Assembly (NCBI RefSeq): GCF_900220985.1
Contig: NZ_OCPC01000006.1
Coordinates: 265,256-329,255, forward strand
Source: Parahoeflea halophila
GTDB taxonomy: Bacteria > Pseudomonadota > Alphaproteobacteria > Rhizobiales > Rhizobiaceae
DNA length: 64,000 nucleotides
Reading direction: 5' to 3'
Below the pieces are notes generated by a model. The model did not search any database and was not told the origin of the DNA. It saw only the letters and a list, made by a program, of their open reading frames with translations. Position 1 is the stretch's first letter; each line of letters begins with the position of its first letter. Made by a program: the position numbers and the translations under genes. Positions 23,598 to 32,858 of this stretch are shown here, piece after piece.

Positions 23598-24083
23598 ATG
23601 AATTTTCCGGACTTGTTGGGGGACACCTCCACAGATCTCACCGCTTTACAGCTCGCCTTGCGTGCAGCCGTGGTCTTTTGTTTCGCGGTTGGCTTGTTTC
23701 GACTGCTGCCTCGAAAATCTTTAGCCAACACTTCGGTAATTGATGTGGTGCTCACAGTACTGATTGGTTCGAGTTTGAGCCGCACTTTAACGGGGAATGC
23801 CCCCATGTGGCCAGTCATGGTGGGCTGTCTTACCCTCGCAGGGCTTTGGGTTGCTATGGGCTGGCTTGCGATTCACAACGACCTGGTTTCTCGTATCGTG
23901 AAAGGACGTCCACTCGAAGTCATACGAGATGGCAACGTCGACGAAGCGGTCCTCCGCCGTGCGCAAATGGGGCGCCGCGATCTTGAACAAAAGCTCCGTG
24001 GGCAGGGTTTTGCACGGGTTCAAGACGTGCCACGCGCATATATCGAGCGGAATGGCTCGGTTTCGGTTGTGTCGAAGGAATGA
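23598..24083 (+). CDS. YetF/DUF421-like membrane protein
   Basis: 161 aa. Three N-terminal helices include the family's RLLPRKSLANTSVIDVVLTVLIGSSLSR stretch, followed by a small cytoplasmic domain with GRPLEVIRDGNVDEAVLRRAQMGRRDLEQKLRGQG and a C-terminal AYIERNGSVSVV, all typical of DUF421/YetF. The start follows AAAAAGGA. Function is unresolved for the family in general; it stands alone here. Confidence 0.85.
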   Translation: MNFPDLLGDTSTDLTALQLALRAAVVFCFAVGLFRLLPRKSLANTSVIDVVLTVLIGSSLSRTLTGNAPMWPVMVGCLTLAGLWVAMGWLAIHNDLVSRIVKGRPLEVIRDGNVDEAVLRRAQMGRRDLEQKLRGQGFARVQDVPRAYIERNGSVSVVSKE

Positions 24084-24404
24084 GTTCCAAACCTGTCTCT
24101 GTCTCGGCGGCTAGAACTGCAATGTATCGCGCGAGTTACGGTTAAAAGAACGGCTCCATGAACTTACGCCCGCACCTCTCGGAATTGTTGCTTGGGTCAA
24201 ACGATACGATGATTTGCGCAGCGCGCTCGACGCGTATGCTCCCGGATCTTGCGGATCTCTCCCGTGGCCGGTCATCCAAGTCCTTCCAGCACGTTCGAGC
24301 TGCCATAGCCCCCTGCGTCGATTGAGCGGAATCATATGTTCGGCCTCATCGAGATGTTCTAGGGTCCGAATCGTTTGCATGTGTGAAAAGGAACGAGACT
24401 GAAA
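24084..24404. other. Intergenic region with a possible gene remnant
   Basis: On the plus strand about 24125-24290 reads as a protein-like segment (RELRLKERLHELTPAPLGIV...) but has no start or ribosome-binding site, so it may be a decayed fragment. Otherwise nothing is recognised. Confidence 0.3.
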
Positions 24405-25922
24405 ATGGCAGCGATAGAGCCTGAGGCAACCGGCTTTGAGCCCGAGAGTGCTGTGCGGAAGATGTCGGGTTTTTCACTCAAGCCCGCCGAACGCCGGGCC
24501 TTGCTGACGATCCTCTGCGCATTGCTGGCTGTGCGCATCCTGGCCATGTTCTGGTATCCTTTCGTCGACTCGACAGAAGCCCGATACGCAGAGATCGCGC
24601 GCAAGATGCTGGAGACGGGTGACTGGATAACCCCTCAGTTCGACTACGGCGTCCCGTTCTGGGGCAAGCCGCCATTGCACACATGGATGTCCGCGCTTGG
24701 CATGAAGATATTCGGGGTAAGCCATTTTGGCGCCCGGTTCCTCTTCTTGATTGCATCACTTGGCCTGTTGGCTGTCTGCTACGTCTGGGTCCGCAAGCTG
24801 CGCGGCCACGACCTGGCCCTGGTCGCCATCGCCGTCATGGCATCAGCCGGATTGTTTTACGGGGCTTCGGCATTTGTGGTCACCGACATGGCAATGGTGC
24901 TCGGAACGACCATGAGCATGGCCGGGTTCTACGCCTGTCTCGCTGACAAATCCTCTCACCGCGTATGGGGCTATCTGTTCTTTGCCGGCCTGGCAGTGGG
25001 CCTTTTGGCAAAGGGGCCGGTCGCGGTGGTGTTGACGGGGATTCCGATTTTCCTCTGGGTCGTCATCGGCAATCGCTGGCGGCAGCTGCTGCGTCTTCCA
25101 TGGATTACCGGGACGCTGCTGACGGGTCTGATCGCCCTGCCCTGGTATCTGCTGGCCGAAGCGAAGACGCCAGGCTTTCTCAACTACTTCATCATCGGAG
25201 AACACTACAAGAGGTTCCTGGAAACCGGCTGGCAGGGTGATTTGTACGGCTCGGCTCACGCGCGTGCAAAGGGGATGATCTGGGTCTATGGCTTCATTGC
25301 ATTCCTGCCCTGGGTCCTGTTCGCTCCCGCACTGGCGACGAGAGGCAGGCAGGTGCTGGAGATCTTCCGCAAGGATCGAACCGGTTGGCACAGCTACCTG
25401 CTGGCCTGGACCCTGTCACCCTTGATTCTGTTTACGCCGGCTGCCAACATTCTTCCCGCCTATGTTCTGCCCGGAATTCCCGCCGCTGCAATCCTGCTGG
25501 TATCTGTCTGGGCTGGGATCTTCGGACAACCGGGCCGGAAGACGCGTGCGTGGGTGGCAGTGTCCATGATCGGTGTGGCGGTTGTTGTTTTCGGCCTGAC
25601 GACGGTGGCCTTCTTCTTCCCCAACACCCTCAATGTCAGATCGGAACGGGAGCTGGTGCAAAAGGCGCTGGAAACCTCTCCTGACATCGCGATCAATTAC
25701 TGGGGTGATCGCAGCTACTCCGCCGAGTTTTATACGCAAGGCCGCCTGCGTTACATTGCGGATTCAGCCACGCTCGAGGCCTTGAAGTCGAATGATGTCC
25801 GGGATGCCCTCGCGGTCTACAGCCACGACATACCGCGCCTGAAAGACCGGCTGGAGGCTGGCTTTGTCGATCTCGGCCGCTTCAACCGGCGTCACTTGTT
25901 CGTTGAACCGCCATTGCAATAG
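24405..25922 (+). CDS. ArnT/PMT-like glycosyltransferase (GT39/GT83 type)
   Basis: 505 aa, a polytopic inner-membrane enzyme with about 11-12 helices. The first periplasmic loop has STEARYAEIARKMLETGDWITPQ, the acidic DE/ARYAE motif of ArnT and related lipid-phosphate-sugar transferases, followed by PFWGKPPLHTW. It probably moves a sugar from a polyprenyl carrier onto lipid A or another envelope molecule. No arn genes are adjacent, so the donor sugar is unknown. The ribosome-binding site is weak. Confidence 0.85.
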   Translation: MAAIEPEATGFEPESAVRKMSGFSLKPAERRALLTILCALLAVRILAMFWYPFVDSTEARYAEIARKMLETGDWITPQFDYGVPFWGKPPLHTWMSALGMKIFGVSHFGARFLFLIASLGLLAVCYVWVRKLRGHDLALVAIAVMASAGLFYGASAFVVTDMAMVLGTTMSMAGFYACLADKSSHRVWGYLFFAGLAVGLLAKGPVAVVLTGIPIFLWVVIGNRWRQLLRLPWITGTLLTGLIALPWYLLAEAKTPGFLNYFIIGEHYKRFLETGWQGDLYGSAHARAKGMIWVYGFIAFLPWVLFAPALATRGRQVLEIFRKDRTGWHSYLLAWTLSPLILFTPAANILPAYVLPGIPAAAILLVSVWAGIFGQPGRKTRAWVAVSMIGVAVVVFGLTTVAFFFPNTLNVRSERELVQKALETSPDIAINYWGDRSYSAEFYTQGRLRYIADSATLEALKSNDVRDALAVYSHDIPRLKDRLEAGFVDLGRFNRRHLFVEPPLQ

Positions 25923-25954
25923 GAACGCGATCCGGCGGCTTGAGATGCCCGCAC

Positions 25955-27235
25955 TCATTGCGGTTGGCTGCGGAGTGCAATCGTTGGCGGTGCCGTATTG
26001 AGCGTGTCGCGGGCAAACCCGGCAGCGGCCTTGTACTTGCCCATGAATTCGGCCCGTTCAGCCGCGGGAATGATGCTGTCGATATCGTCGAACTCGCCGC
26101 CGCAGCGCTCGTCAACCATGGTCAGCAGCCCGAACGGCCCCGCGCCCCGGTTGCACAGGATCAGCGCCGAAATCGGCTCGCACAATTCGGCATCGAACGC
26201 CGCGAGTGCTTCCGGGGACACGCCGTGCGCGAGCAACTTGGCCCCCAGAATGCGCGCGTCCATGATCGCCTGGCTGGCACCGTTCGAACCGGTCGGATAC
26301 ATCGCATGCGCGGCGTCGCCGATCAGCGCCACCGGCCCGTCCACCCAGGTCGGGACCGGGTCGCGGTCGATCATGGGGTTCTCGAAAGCAATGTCGGCAC
26401 TGCGGATCAGCGCCGGCACATCCAGCCAGTCATAGGTCCAGTCCTCGAAATGATGGAGGAAATCGTCGATGCCGACCGGGCGGAACCAGCCCGTGGTCTC
26501 GCGCGCAGACGGATCGTCACAGGTGACCTCGGCAATCCAGTTGATCAGCGCCAATCCGGTTTCGGGATCCGGCGCCGATATCGGATAGATCACCATCCGG
26601 TGCCGGTGCGTGCCGAGCCCGATGAAGGAGGATCCGGTACGGATCGGCTTTGCAAGCGAAGTGCCGCGCCACATCAACACTCCGCCCCAGTGAATGGGCG
26701 GCTGATCGGGATGCATCTGCGCCCGGATAGCCGAATGGATCCCGTCCGCCCCGATCAGCAGGCTGCCGGTTTCCTGGAACTCGCCGGTCCTGGTTTCGAG
26801 CGTTGCGGTGACGCGGCCATCGGCATTGACCGCATAACCCTTGGCACGGCACCCGAGCCGGACCGCATCGGGACCTGCCAGCTCGAGCAGGCGACGGTAG
26901 AGCGCCATGTGAAATTCGCCCCGGTGCATGGCGTATTGCGGCCAGTTGTAACCCGCCAGCAGGCCGCGCGGTTCGGAATAGATCTCTTGGCCCTTTCTGC
27001 CGACCAGCGCCCACTCCTTCGCCGGCACCCCGATGGTGTCGAGTTCATCGGTGGTGAAGCCGAGATCGAGAAGTTCACGAACGGCGTTTGGCTGGATATT
27101 GATGCCGACGCCCAGTGGCTTGAGTTCGTTGACCGCTTCGAACACCACGCAGTCGACACCGATCTGGTGCAGGGTCAGCGCAAGAGCCAGCCCGCCAATG
27201 CCGCCGCCAGCGATCATCACCCTGTTGTCCGCCAT
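25955..27235 (-). CDS. FAD-dependent monooxygenase (PHBH family)
   Basis: 426 aa. It carries the Rossmann GGGIGGLALALTL at 10-22, the LLIGADGIHSAIR DG motif near 166-178, and GDAAHAMYPTGSNGASQAI near 305-323, the three signatures of class A flavoprotein hydroxylases. It probably hydroxylates an aromatic or heterocyclic ring with NAD(P)H and O2; the substrate is not evident. It precedes the convergent glycosyltransferase and shares orientation with the OYE gene 80 bp upstream. Confidence 0.85.
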   Translation of the reverse strand: MADNRVMIAGGGIGGLALALTLHQIGVDCVVFEAVNELKPLGVGINIQPNAVRELLDLGFTTDELDTIGVPAKEWALVGRKGQEIYSEPRGLLAGYNWPQYAMHRGEFHMALYRRLLELAGPDAVRLGCRAKGYAVNADGRVTATLETRTGEFQETGSLLIGADGIHSAIRAQMHPDQPPIHWGGVLMWRGTSLAKPIRTGSSFIGLGTHRHRMVIYPISAPDPETGLALINWIAEVTCDDPSARETTGWFRPVGIDDFLHHFEDWTYDWLDVPALIRSADIAFENPMIDRDPVPTWVDGPVALIGDAAHAMYPTGSNGASQAIMDARILGAKLLAHGVSPEALAAFDAELCEPISALILCNRGAGPFGLLTMVDERCGGEFDDIDSIIPAAERAEFMGKYKAAAGFARDTLNTAPPTIALRSQPQ

Positions 27236-27315
27236 CCAGAAAAGCTCCGTGTGTCTGGTGTTCTGTATACCGCTGCCCGCCTAAGCCAGAACGAACATTG
27301 CTGCAGGCAGCGGCA

Positions 27316-28464
27316 TCAGTTTTTCGGCTGATAGAAATCCGAGGTTCTCTCGCGGCCTGCAAGCCACCAGCCGGCCTGCAGCGGCCAGGTCTCGAAAGCT
27401 GTGTCATGGCCCAGATGGCGTGCTGCGTGCTGCGCCCAGTTCGGGTCGACCAGCGCTTCACGGCCGATGGCGATCAGATCGGCCTGGCCGCCTTGGAGGA
27501 TGGCTTCCGCCTGCTCGGCATGGGTGATCAGACCCACCGCCATGGTCTTCATGTCTACATCCTTGCGCACCCGCTCGGCATAGCCGACTTGATACCCGGG
27601 CTGGCGCTTCTGGCCGCCGCTCGCCGTTGCCGCTCCGGCGATGCCGCTGGACGAGCAATCCATGACATCGACACCGCGACGCTTGAGTTCGCCCGCGAGC
27701 ACCACAGTGTCCTCCAATGTCCAGCCATCTGGCACCCCATCAACCGCGGAAGTTCTGAAGAACAGCGGCAGTTCCTCGGGCCAGACCGCACGGACCCTCT
27801 CGGCAATCTCCAGCGCCAGCTGCATTCGCCCGGCGAGATCTCCGCCGTACCGGTCTGTGCGCCGGTTCGACAATGGCGACAGGAAACTGTGCACCAGATA
27901 ACCATGCGCGCCATGGATTTCTGCAATCCTGTAGCCCGCCAGAAGCGCCCGCCTTGCAGCAGCTTCGTAGTCGTCCAGCAGCGCGGCGATCTCTTCCACT
28001 GTCAACTCATGCGGTACCGGCCAGCCCTCTGCCACTGGAATGGCTGACGCCCCGACCGGCGTCCACGGCATGTCGCCGCGGGCAAAATCAGCCTCGTTGA
28101 GCGGGCCGTTGCCGTACCAGGGGCGCTGCATGCCCCCCTTCCGGCCGGCATGCCCGAGCTGGATTGCCGGAATGGCGCCGTGCCTGAGCGCAAATTGCGC
28201 AACCCTTGCATGGCCGGGTACCTGACTGTCGGTCCACAGGCCCGGGCAGCCATGGGTGATGCGGCCCTGTTTCTGCACGGCCGTGGCTTCGGTGAAGACG
28301 ATCCCTGCCCCGCCGATGGCAAAGCGCCCGAGATGAGTCAGATGCCAGTCATCCATATGACCCTCATGCGCCGAATACTGGCACATCGGTGAAATCACCA
28401 CCCGGTTGCGGGTGGTGATGCCGCGAAGGGTGAGCGGTTGAAACAGGTGAGGCGCTGCAGTCAT
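27316..28464 (-). CDS. Old-yellow-enzyme family NADH:flavin oxidoreductase (YqjM-like)
   Basis: 382 aa from the ATG with AAAGGA upstream. FMN/TIM-barrel signatures are RVVISPMCQYSAHEGHMDDWHLTHLGRFA at the N-terminus, AIQLGHAGRKG, EIHGAHGYLVHSFLSP and SNRRTDRYGG, all typical of YqjM-type ene reductases. The Cys in PMCQYSA is the YqjM-class redox-tuning residue. It reduces activated C=C bonds, perhaps in aromatic or xenobiotic breakdown with the neighbouring monooxygenase. Confidence 0.9.
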   Translation of the reverse strand: MTAAPHLFQPLTLRGITTRNRVVISPMCQYSAHEGHMDDWHLTHLGRFAIGGAGIVFTEATAVQKQGRITHGCPGLWTDSQVPGHARVAQFALRHGAIPAIQLGHAGRKGGMQRPWYGNGPLNEADFARGDMPWTPVGASAIPVAEGWPVPHELTVEEIAALLDDYEAAARRALLAGYRIAEIHGAHGYLVHSFLSPLSNRRTDRYGGDLAGRMQLALEIAERVRAVWPEELPLFFRTSAVDGVPDGWTLEDTVVLAGELKRRGVDVMDCSSSGIAGAATASGGQKRQPGYQVGYAERVRKDVDMKTMAVGLITHAEQAEAILQGGQADLIAIGREALVDPNWAQHAARHLGHDTAFETWPLQAGWWLAGRERTSDFYQPKN

Positions 28465-28556
28465 GAGAGGTCCTTTTGTCATTCGCGCGGAAGCTATCGC
28501 GCGGTGACGCCGGGAGCAATCGTTCAACGCAAGGAATTGTCGAAGTGCAGCACCGT

Positions 28557-29381
28557 CTAACTCGAAACCGCCAGTTTTGGCGTAGGTATTCCCTGATGCG
28601 CTGCTTCGATCAGCGGCAAAACGAAGAAATCCATGCCGTGCGGCACCTGCCCGACGGCCATCGGGCAGCCATAGACAGTTTCCAGATTGTCCGGTGTCAG
28701 CACCTGCCGTGGTGCGCCGCAGGCGTGAACCCTGCCCTGATGCATCAACACCACATGGTCTGCATAATGCGCGGTCAGATTCAGATCGTGCAGGATCGCC
28801 ACCACGCCGCCGCCGGCATCGGCATAGCGGCGGGCGATTTGCATGATCTGCAGCTGGTGCTTTATATCGAGGCTTGAGATCGGTTCATCCAGAAACAGGC
28901 AGCGCGGCATGCCCTCAAGCACCGGTTCCCAGACCTGCGCCAGCACCCGGGCGAGCTGAACCCGCTGCTGTTCGCCGCCGGAAAGCTCCTGATAAAGCCG
29001 TGCGCCATAGCCTTCCAAATCCACCGCTGCCAGTGCCTGCGCGATCCGTACCGAACCATTGGTTCCGGTCTGAATCCCCGTCGTCAGGCCGAGCCGGACA
29101 ACCTCGTGCACGGTGAAGGGAAACGACAGATTGGCCGTTTGCGGCAGCACCCCGCGCAGGCTGGCGAGCTCGGCCGGACGCGCGCGGGCGATGTCGACGC
29201 CGTTAAGACGCACATCGCCCGAGAAGGCGATCTCGCCAGTCAGCGCGCGTAGCAGGGTTGTCTTGCCTGACCCGTTAGGACCGATGATGACGCTGAACTG
29301 GTTCCGCGATGCTTGCATGTCGATGCCGTGCAGGATTTCGCTTTTTCCCAGCCGCACGTAAATGTTTCTTGCCGTGAGCAT
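28557..29381 (-). CDS. hmuV: Heme ABC transporter ATP-binding protein
   Basis: 274 aa. Walker A GPNGSGKTTLLRALTG near residues 34-49, signature LSGGEQQRVQLARVLAQ, and Walker B CLFLDEPISSLD. The insert AQVWEPV...GMPRCLFLDEP is typical of HmuV. It powers heme import through HmuU. It follows hmuU by 1 bp, last in the hemP-hmuS-T-U-V operon. Confidence 0.93.
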   Translation of the reverse strand: MLTARNIYVRLGKSEILHGIDMQASRNQFSVIIGPNGSGKTTLLRALTGEIAFSGDVRLNGVDIARARPAELASLRGVLPQTANLSFPFTVHEVVRLGLTTGIQTGTNGSVRIAQALAAVDLEGYGARLYQELSGGEQQRVQLARVLAQVWEPVLEGMPRCLFLDEPISSLDIKHQLQIMQIARRYADAGGGVVAILHDLNLTAHYADHVVLMHQGRVHACGAPRQVLTPDNLETVYGCPMAVGQVPHGMDFFVLPLIEAAHQGIPTPKLAVSS

Positions 29382-29382
29382 G

Positions 29383-30474
29383 TCAGATATCCATCAATCC
29401 GCGTCTGCGCAGCAGGATCCACAAGAAGAACGGCGCACCGACGGTTGCCGTCACGATGCCGATCGGAAGTTCGGCCGGCGCCACGATCTGGCGCGCAACC
29501 GCATCGGCAAACAACAGCATGATCGCGCCGAGCAGCGCGCACGCAGGCAGCAGGTAGCGATGATCCGGCCCGATCGACAGCCGCAACAGATGCGGCACCA
29601 CGATGCCGACAAAGCCGATGCCGCCTGACACCGCGACAGCCGCCCCGGTGGCCGCCGCGACCATGACGATGGCGACGCGCTTGAACACCTGGACGTGAAT
29701 CCCGAGATGCTGCGCCGTTGCCTCGCCCAGTGTCATAGCGTTCAAGCCGCGCGCCATGAACGGAGCAAAGACCAGGATCGGCACGATGATCGGCGCCACC
29801 GCCAGCACTTTGGGCCAGGTCGCCCCGGCCACCGAACCCAGACCCCAGAAGGTCAGATCCCTCAGCTGCTCGTCATCGGCCCAGAAGACCAACAGGCCGA
29901 TAAAGGCTCCAGCCATCGCACCGAGCGCGATGCCCGCAAGCAGCATGGTCGCAACCGAGGTGCGGCCATTGCTGGTGGAAATCCGGTAGAGCGCGAAGGT
30001 GAAAGCCAGCCCGCCGAGAAACGCTGCGAAGGGGACGTGGTAGATCCCGAAAAGTGCTGCCACCGGCGCCAACACGCTGCCGCCAAGCACGATGAAGGTC
30101 ACCGCTCCCAGCCCCGCGCCCGCGGAAACGCCGACAATGCCCGGATCGGCCAGCGGATTGCGGAACAGCCCCTGCATGGTCGCCCCCGATACCGCCAGAG
30201 AGGCACCGATCATCATGCCGAGCAAGGTGCGCGGCATGCGGATATCGAGGATCACCACGCGCTCGACGGCGCTGACAAGGTCGTCCTGGCCTGTGAGCAA
30301 TGCCCAGACGACCGACACAGCCGAGGTGTCGGTGGCGCCCGAAGCCAGGCTCAGCACGGCGGTGAGCAACAGGGTGACCGCCAGCACAAGAATGATCCGG
30401 CGCGCAAAAACCGACCGGTCGCCCGCATCCGACCCCGCCCGCTGTGTAGCAACCGCGTCGAGACTAATGCTCAT
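29383..30474 (-). CDS. hmuU: Heme ABC transporter permease
   Basis: 363 aa, FecCD family with about 10 helices. Typical motifs are RMPRTLLGMMIGASLAVSGATMQGLFRNPLADPGIVGVSAGAGLGA and GGIGFVGIVVPHLLRL near the C-terminus. The ATG at 30474 overlaps the hmuT stop by 11 bp, supporting this start over the longer frame. Confidence 0.93.
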   Translation of the reverse strand: MSISLDAVATQRAGSDAGDRSVFARRIILVLAVTLLLTAVLSLASGATDTSAVSVVWALLTGQDDLVSAVERVVILDIRMPRTLLGMMIGASLAVSGATMQGLFRNPLADPGIVGVSAGAGLGAVTFIVLGGSVLAPVAALFGIYHVPFAAFLGGLAFTFALYRISTSNGRTSVATMLLAGIALGAMAGAFIGLLVFWADDEQLRDLTFWGLGSVAGATWPKVLAVAPIIVPILVFAPFMARGLNAMTLGEATAQHLGIHVQVFKRVAIVMVAAATGAAVAVSGGIGFVGIVVPHLLRLSIGPDHRYLLPACALLGAIMLLFADAVARQIVAPAELPIGIVTATVGAPFFLWILLRRRGLMDI

Positions 30475-31375
30475 GGCCGTAGAACGCGTCCGCCAGTTTC
30501 GAAATCGCCTCGCCCGTGCGTGGCCCGAACCCAAGCAACAACAGCCCGTCCATACGGATGATGCGTCCGTTCCTGACTGCCGGTGTCATCGAGAGCGCCG
30601 GGTGCGCCTCAAGCAGCGCGTTGGGTGATTGGTGATCTCCGGAGTCTCCACGCCCGTTCATCATCACGATGACTTCGGGCGCGGCCTCGATCACGGCTTC
30701 ATTGCTGATCTGCTTGTAGCCGGAGAATTCGGTGATCACATTGTCGCCTCCGGCAAGCTCGACGATGTTGCCGGCGGCCGTGTTCTTGCCCGCCGCGTTG
30801 ACCTTGTCGTCGGTCAGCGCCAGCACGAACATCACCTTGTGCCTGCGCTCGATGGAGGCGAGTTTCGCGCGGGCCCTGGCTATGTCGGCGGCGACCTTCT
30901 TCTTCAGGGCCTCGCCCTTCTCCGGCACACCCAGTTCTGCGGCGATGATGGCGATGTTTTCAGAGATCCCCGCGAGTGTGAAGTCATCGGCAACGTCGAC
31001 CCAGCGGACACCGGTGCTTCTGAGCACTTCCACGGCCTCGGGCGGTCCATTGTTCTCGCGCGCCAGGATGAGATCCGGCTTGACCGACAGCACGCCCTCC
31101 GGTGACAGCGCACGGATATAGCCGACATCGGGCAGAGCGGTGGCTTCGGGCGGATAGCTGGAGGTCGAATCCCGGCCCACGAGCCGGTCCTGTTCGCCAA
31201 GCGCATAGACAATTTCGGTCACCGCGCCACCGATCGCCAGCACCCTTTTGGCCTCCGTGCCCTCGGCATGGGTCAAATACGTCGCAAGCGGCGAGGACAG
31301 CAGTGCAACGAGTGCGGACTGAAGCAGGAACCGGCGCTTGAGGCCGCGAGGCTTCTTCATCATCGTCTGTGTCAT
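30464..31375 (-). CDS. hmuT: Periplasmic heme-binding protein
   Basis: 303 aa. Twin-basic signal region (KKPRGLKRRFLLQSALVALLSS) followed by RVLAIGGAVTEIVYALGEQDRLVGRDSTSSYP, the HmuT/BtuF N-terminal lobe, and the conserved Tyr-containing DVGYIRALSPEGVLSVKPDLILA. The ATG overlaps the hmuS stop by 4 bp (ATGA). It passes heme from the outer-membrane receptor to HmuUV. Confidence 0.92.
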   Translation of the reverse strand: MTQTMMKKPRGLKRRFLLQSALVALLSSPLATYLTHAEGTEAKRVLAIGGAVTEIVYALGEQDRLVGRDSTSSYPPEATALPDVGYIRALSPEGVLSVKPDLILARENNGPPEAVEVLRSTGVRWVDVADDFTLAGISENIAIIAAELGVPEKGEALKKKVAADIARARAKLASIERRHKVMFVLALTDDKVNAAGKNTAAGNIVELAGGDNVITEFSGYKQISNEAVIEAAPEVIVMMNGRGDSGDHQSPNALLEAHPALSMTPAVRNGRIIRMDGLLLLGFGPRTGEAISKLADAFYGHEH

Positions 31376-32442
31376 TGTGCTGGCTCCATGACCGGTGCGG
31401 ACTCGGCCCGCGGCAGGGCCTGAACCAGCGCATCCCATTGCGCGACGGAGTCGGACAGATCGCCCCCGCGACGGTCGCCATTGATCAGGATGATCTGGTC
31501 ATCGTTGTCGTCAAAGATCTCGATTGAATGGATGTCGCCGCTGCTGGTGGGTTTGCGCACCAGCCAGATCGCGGCAAAGCGGTCCTTGCGCAGATGCAGA
31601 TGAAACCCGCTGTCCAGCACGTTAAGCCATGGGCCCACCTGTTTGATGTTGCGCACCGGACCCGAATGGATCTGGAGAATGCCGGGATTGCGGACGAAGG
31701 CCATGATCGGCACGCCCTGCGCAGCCAGTTGCTCAAACAACAGATCGGCTGCCTCGGAGGACAGAGGCTGCGCATAATCCTCGCCAACCAGGCGGATGGC
31801 GTCATGGCGCGAAATCTTGCTCTTGCGCAGCATGGACAGGAACTGGTGGGTGTCCTCCATCTTTGCCCAGCTCTCGCGCAGTGCCGCCAAAACTTCGGCG
31901 CTCGGCTGCGCGGCCGGCTTGCAGGCTGTCGCTTCCTTGAAGGCCGGGCCCAGCGTGTCCTTCTGCAGCCTTTGCCGGATCAGGTTCCATGTCTCCACGT
32001 CCGTCGCGTCCCGGGTGAACACCTTGTGGACGGCGTCGCCGCGGGCATCGAAGAACTGGAAGCTTTGCAGCGTGGAACCGTCGCCCATCGGATTGGTCAC
32101 GTGATAGGCATGCTGCCAGTGCTTGGGAAAAATGCGCAGGTCAATGTCCTGTCCCAGCACCATCGAGGCATGTTTGCCGGCAGAATAATTCTCATACACC
32201 CCCGTCTTTTCATGCACTGCGTTGGCATTGCGCGAGAGCGCCATCACCACACCCGCATCCTTGAGCATGGGGAAAAAGACGTCGATCAAGGGTTCGATAC
32301 GCTCGACATGGTCGCCGACGAAAGCGTCGAGGAATTCGGCTTCCGATATCCCCAGCTGATTAGCCAGGTCACGTTCACGCATCTTGGGATTGTCGCGACG
32401 TACGTTCTTGATCGCTGCCGCGTCGGGTTTTGTGCTGTTCAT
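31372..32442 (-). CDS. hmuS: Hemin-degrading factor / cytoplasmic heme-binding protein
   Basis: 356 aa with the internal duplication of HmuS/HemS. The N-terminal copy begins with RERDLANQLGISEAEFLDA and contains VMALSRNANAVHEKTGVYENY; the C-terminal copy has IMAFVRNPGILQIHSGPVRNI and FHLHLRKDRFAAIWLVRKPT. It binds heme in the cytoplasm and may degrade or traffic it. A GTG four codons earlier overlaps the hemP stop and could be the true start. Confidence 0.92.
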   Translation of the reverse strand: MNSTKPDAAAIKNVRRDNPKMRERDLANQLGISEAEFLDAFVGDHVERIEPLIDVFFPMLKDAGVVMALSRNANAVHEKTGVYENYSAGKHASMVLGQDIDLRIFPKHWQHAYHVTNPMGDGSTLQSFQFFDARGDAVHKVFTRDATDVETWNLIRQRLQKDTLGPAFKEATACKPAAQPSAEVLAALRESWAKMEDTHQFLSMLRKSKISRHDAIRLVGEDYAQPLSSEAADLLFEQLAAQGVPIMAFVRNPGILQIHSGPVRNIKQVGPWLNVLDSGFHLHLRKDRFAAIWLVRKPTSSGDIHSIEIFDDNDDQIILINGDRRGGDLSDSVAQWDALVQALPRAESAPVMEPAQ

Positions 32443-32450
32443 GCGCCTGC

Positions 32451-32639
32451 TCACTTGTTGAGTATCAATTTGCCCTGCTTGGTGATTTTCAAGCGGTAGA
32501 GGGCCCCATCATGCTCGATGGCAACCTCCCTGCTCTCACCGAACAGGTCCCGCGATTCGATCACACGATCGTCGTGGGGGGGCTCAAACTGGGGATTGGG
32601 CGCGCGGTGTGCGGCTGGATTCTTTTCCAAAGTCAACAT
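32451..32639 (-). CDS. hemP: HemP hemin uptake protein
   Basis: 62 aa. Its C-terminus has the family pattern: SRDLFGESREVAIEHDGALYRLKITKQGKLILNK, i.e. 'LFG....i.H.g..Y.Lr.T..gKLILtK'. HemP/HmuP proteins are small regulators or helpers of heme receptor expression in alpha- and beta-proteobacteria. First gene of the hmu operon, divergent from the receptor gene. Confidence 0.9.
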   Translation of the reverse strand: MLTLEKNPAAHRAPNPQFEPPHDDRVIESRDLFGESREVAIEHDGALYRLKITKQGKLILNK

Positions 32640-32858
32640 CCATTTGTTGGCCTGGCTGGCAGCGAGCTGGCTTGGCGTGAATTGCTGTGCGAATTAACTT
32701 GACTAAAAAGCTCCAGATTTAGTAGTTGGTCTCTCGCATAAGCTGAGTGGAGATGTCAAGTTTGATGTTGGTGTCAAATTGAGACAGCACCACCAGGGGG
32801 GCAAGCAAGCGGTACGCCAGCCAGCCATTCAACAAAAAATGGATCAGGTAAGAGCGTT
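32640..32858. promoter_or_regulatory. Divergent promoter region hemP / heme receptor
   Basis: 219 bp between divergent heme genes. It must hold the iron/heme-responsive promoters. I could not recognise a clear Irr (ICE) or RirA (IRO) box; an imperfect direct repeat TGTCAAGTTTGA / TGTCAAATTGA at about 32755-32785 is noted. Confidence 0.5.

Noticed and set aside
23150-23600. Overlapping ORFs between attR and the YetF-like gene
   Set aside because: No ribosome-binding site, no family-like segment, and several frames open at once as expected for GC-rich noncoding DNA.
24111-24380. 89-codon minus-strand ORF before the glycosyltransferase
   Set aside because: No recognisable motif or good start; the plus strand looks more protein-like but also lacks a start, so it was treated as a possible remnant.
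25940-27331. 463-codon plus-strand ORF
   Set aside because: Antisense shadow of the FAD monooxygenase, which has clear FAD motifs.
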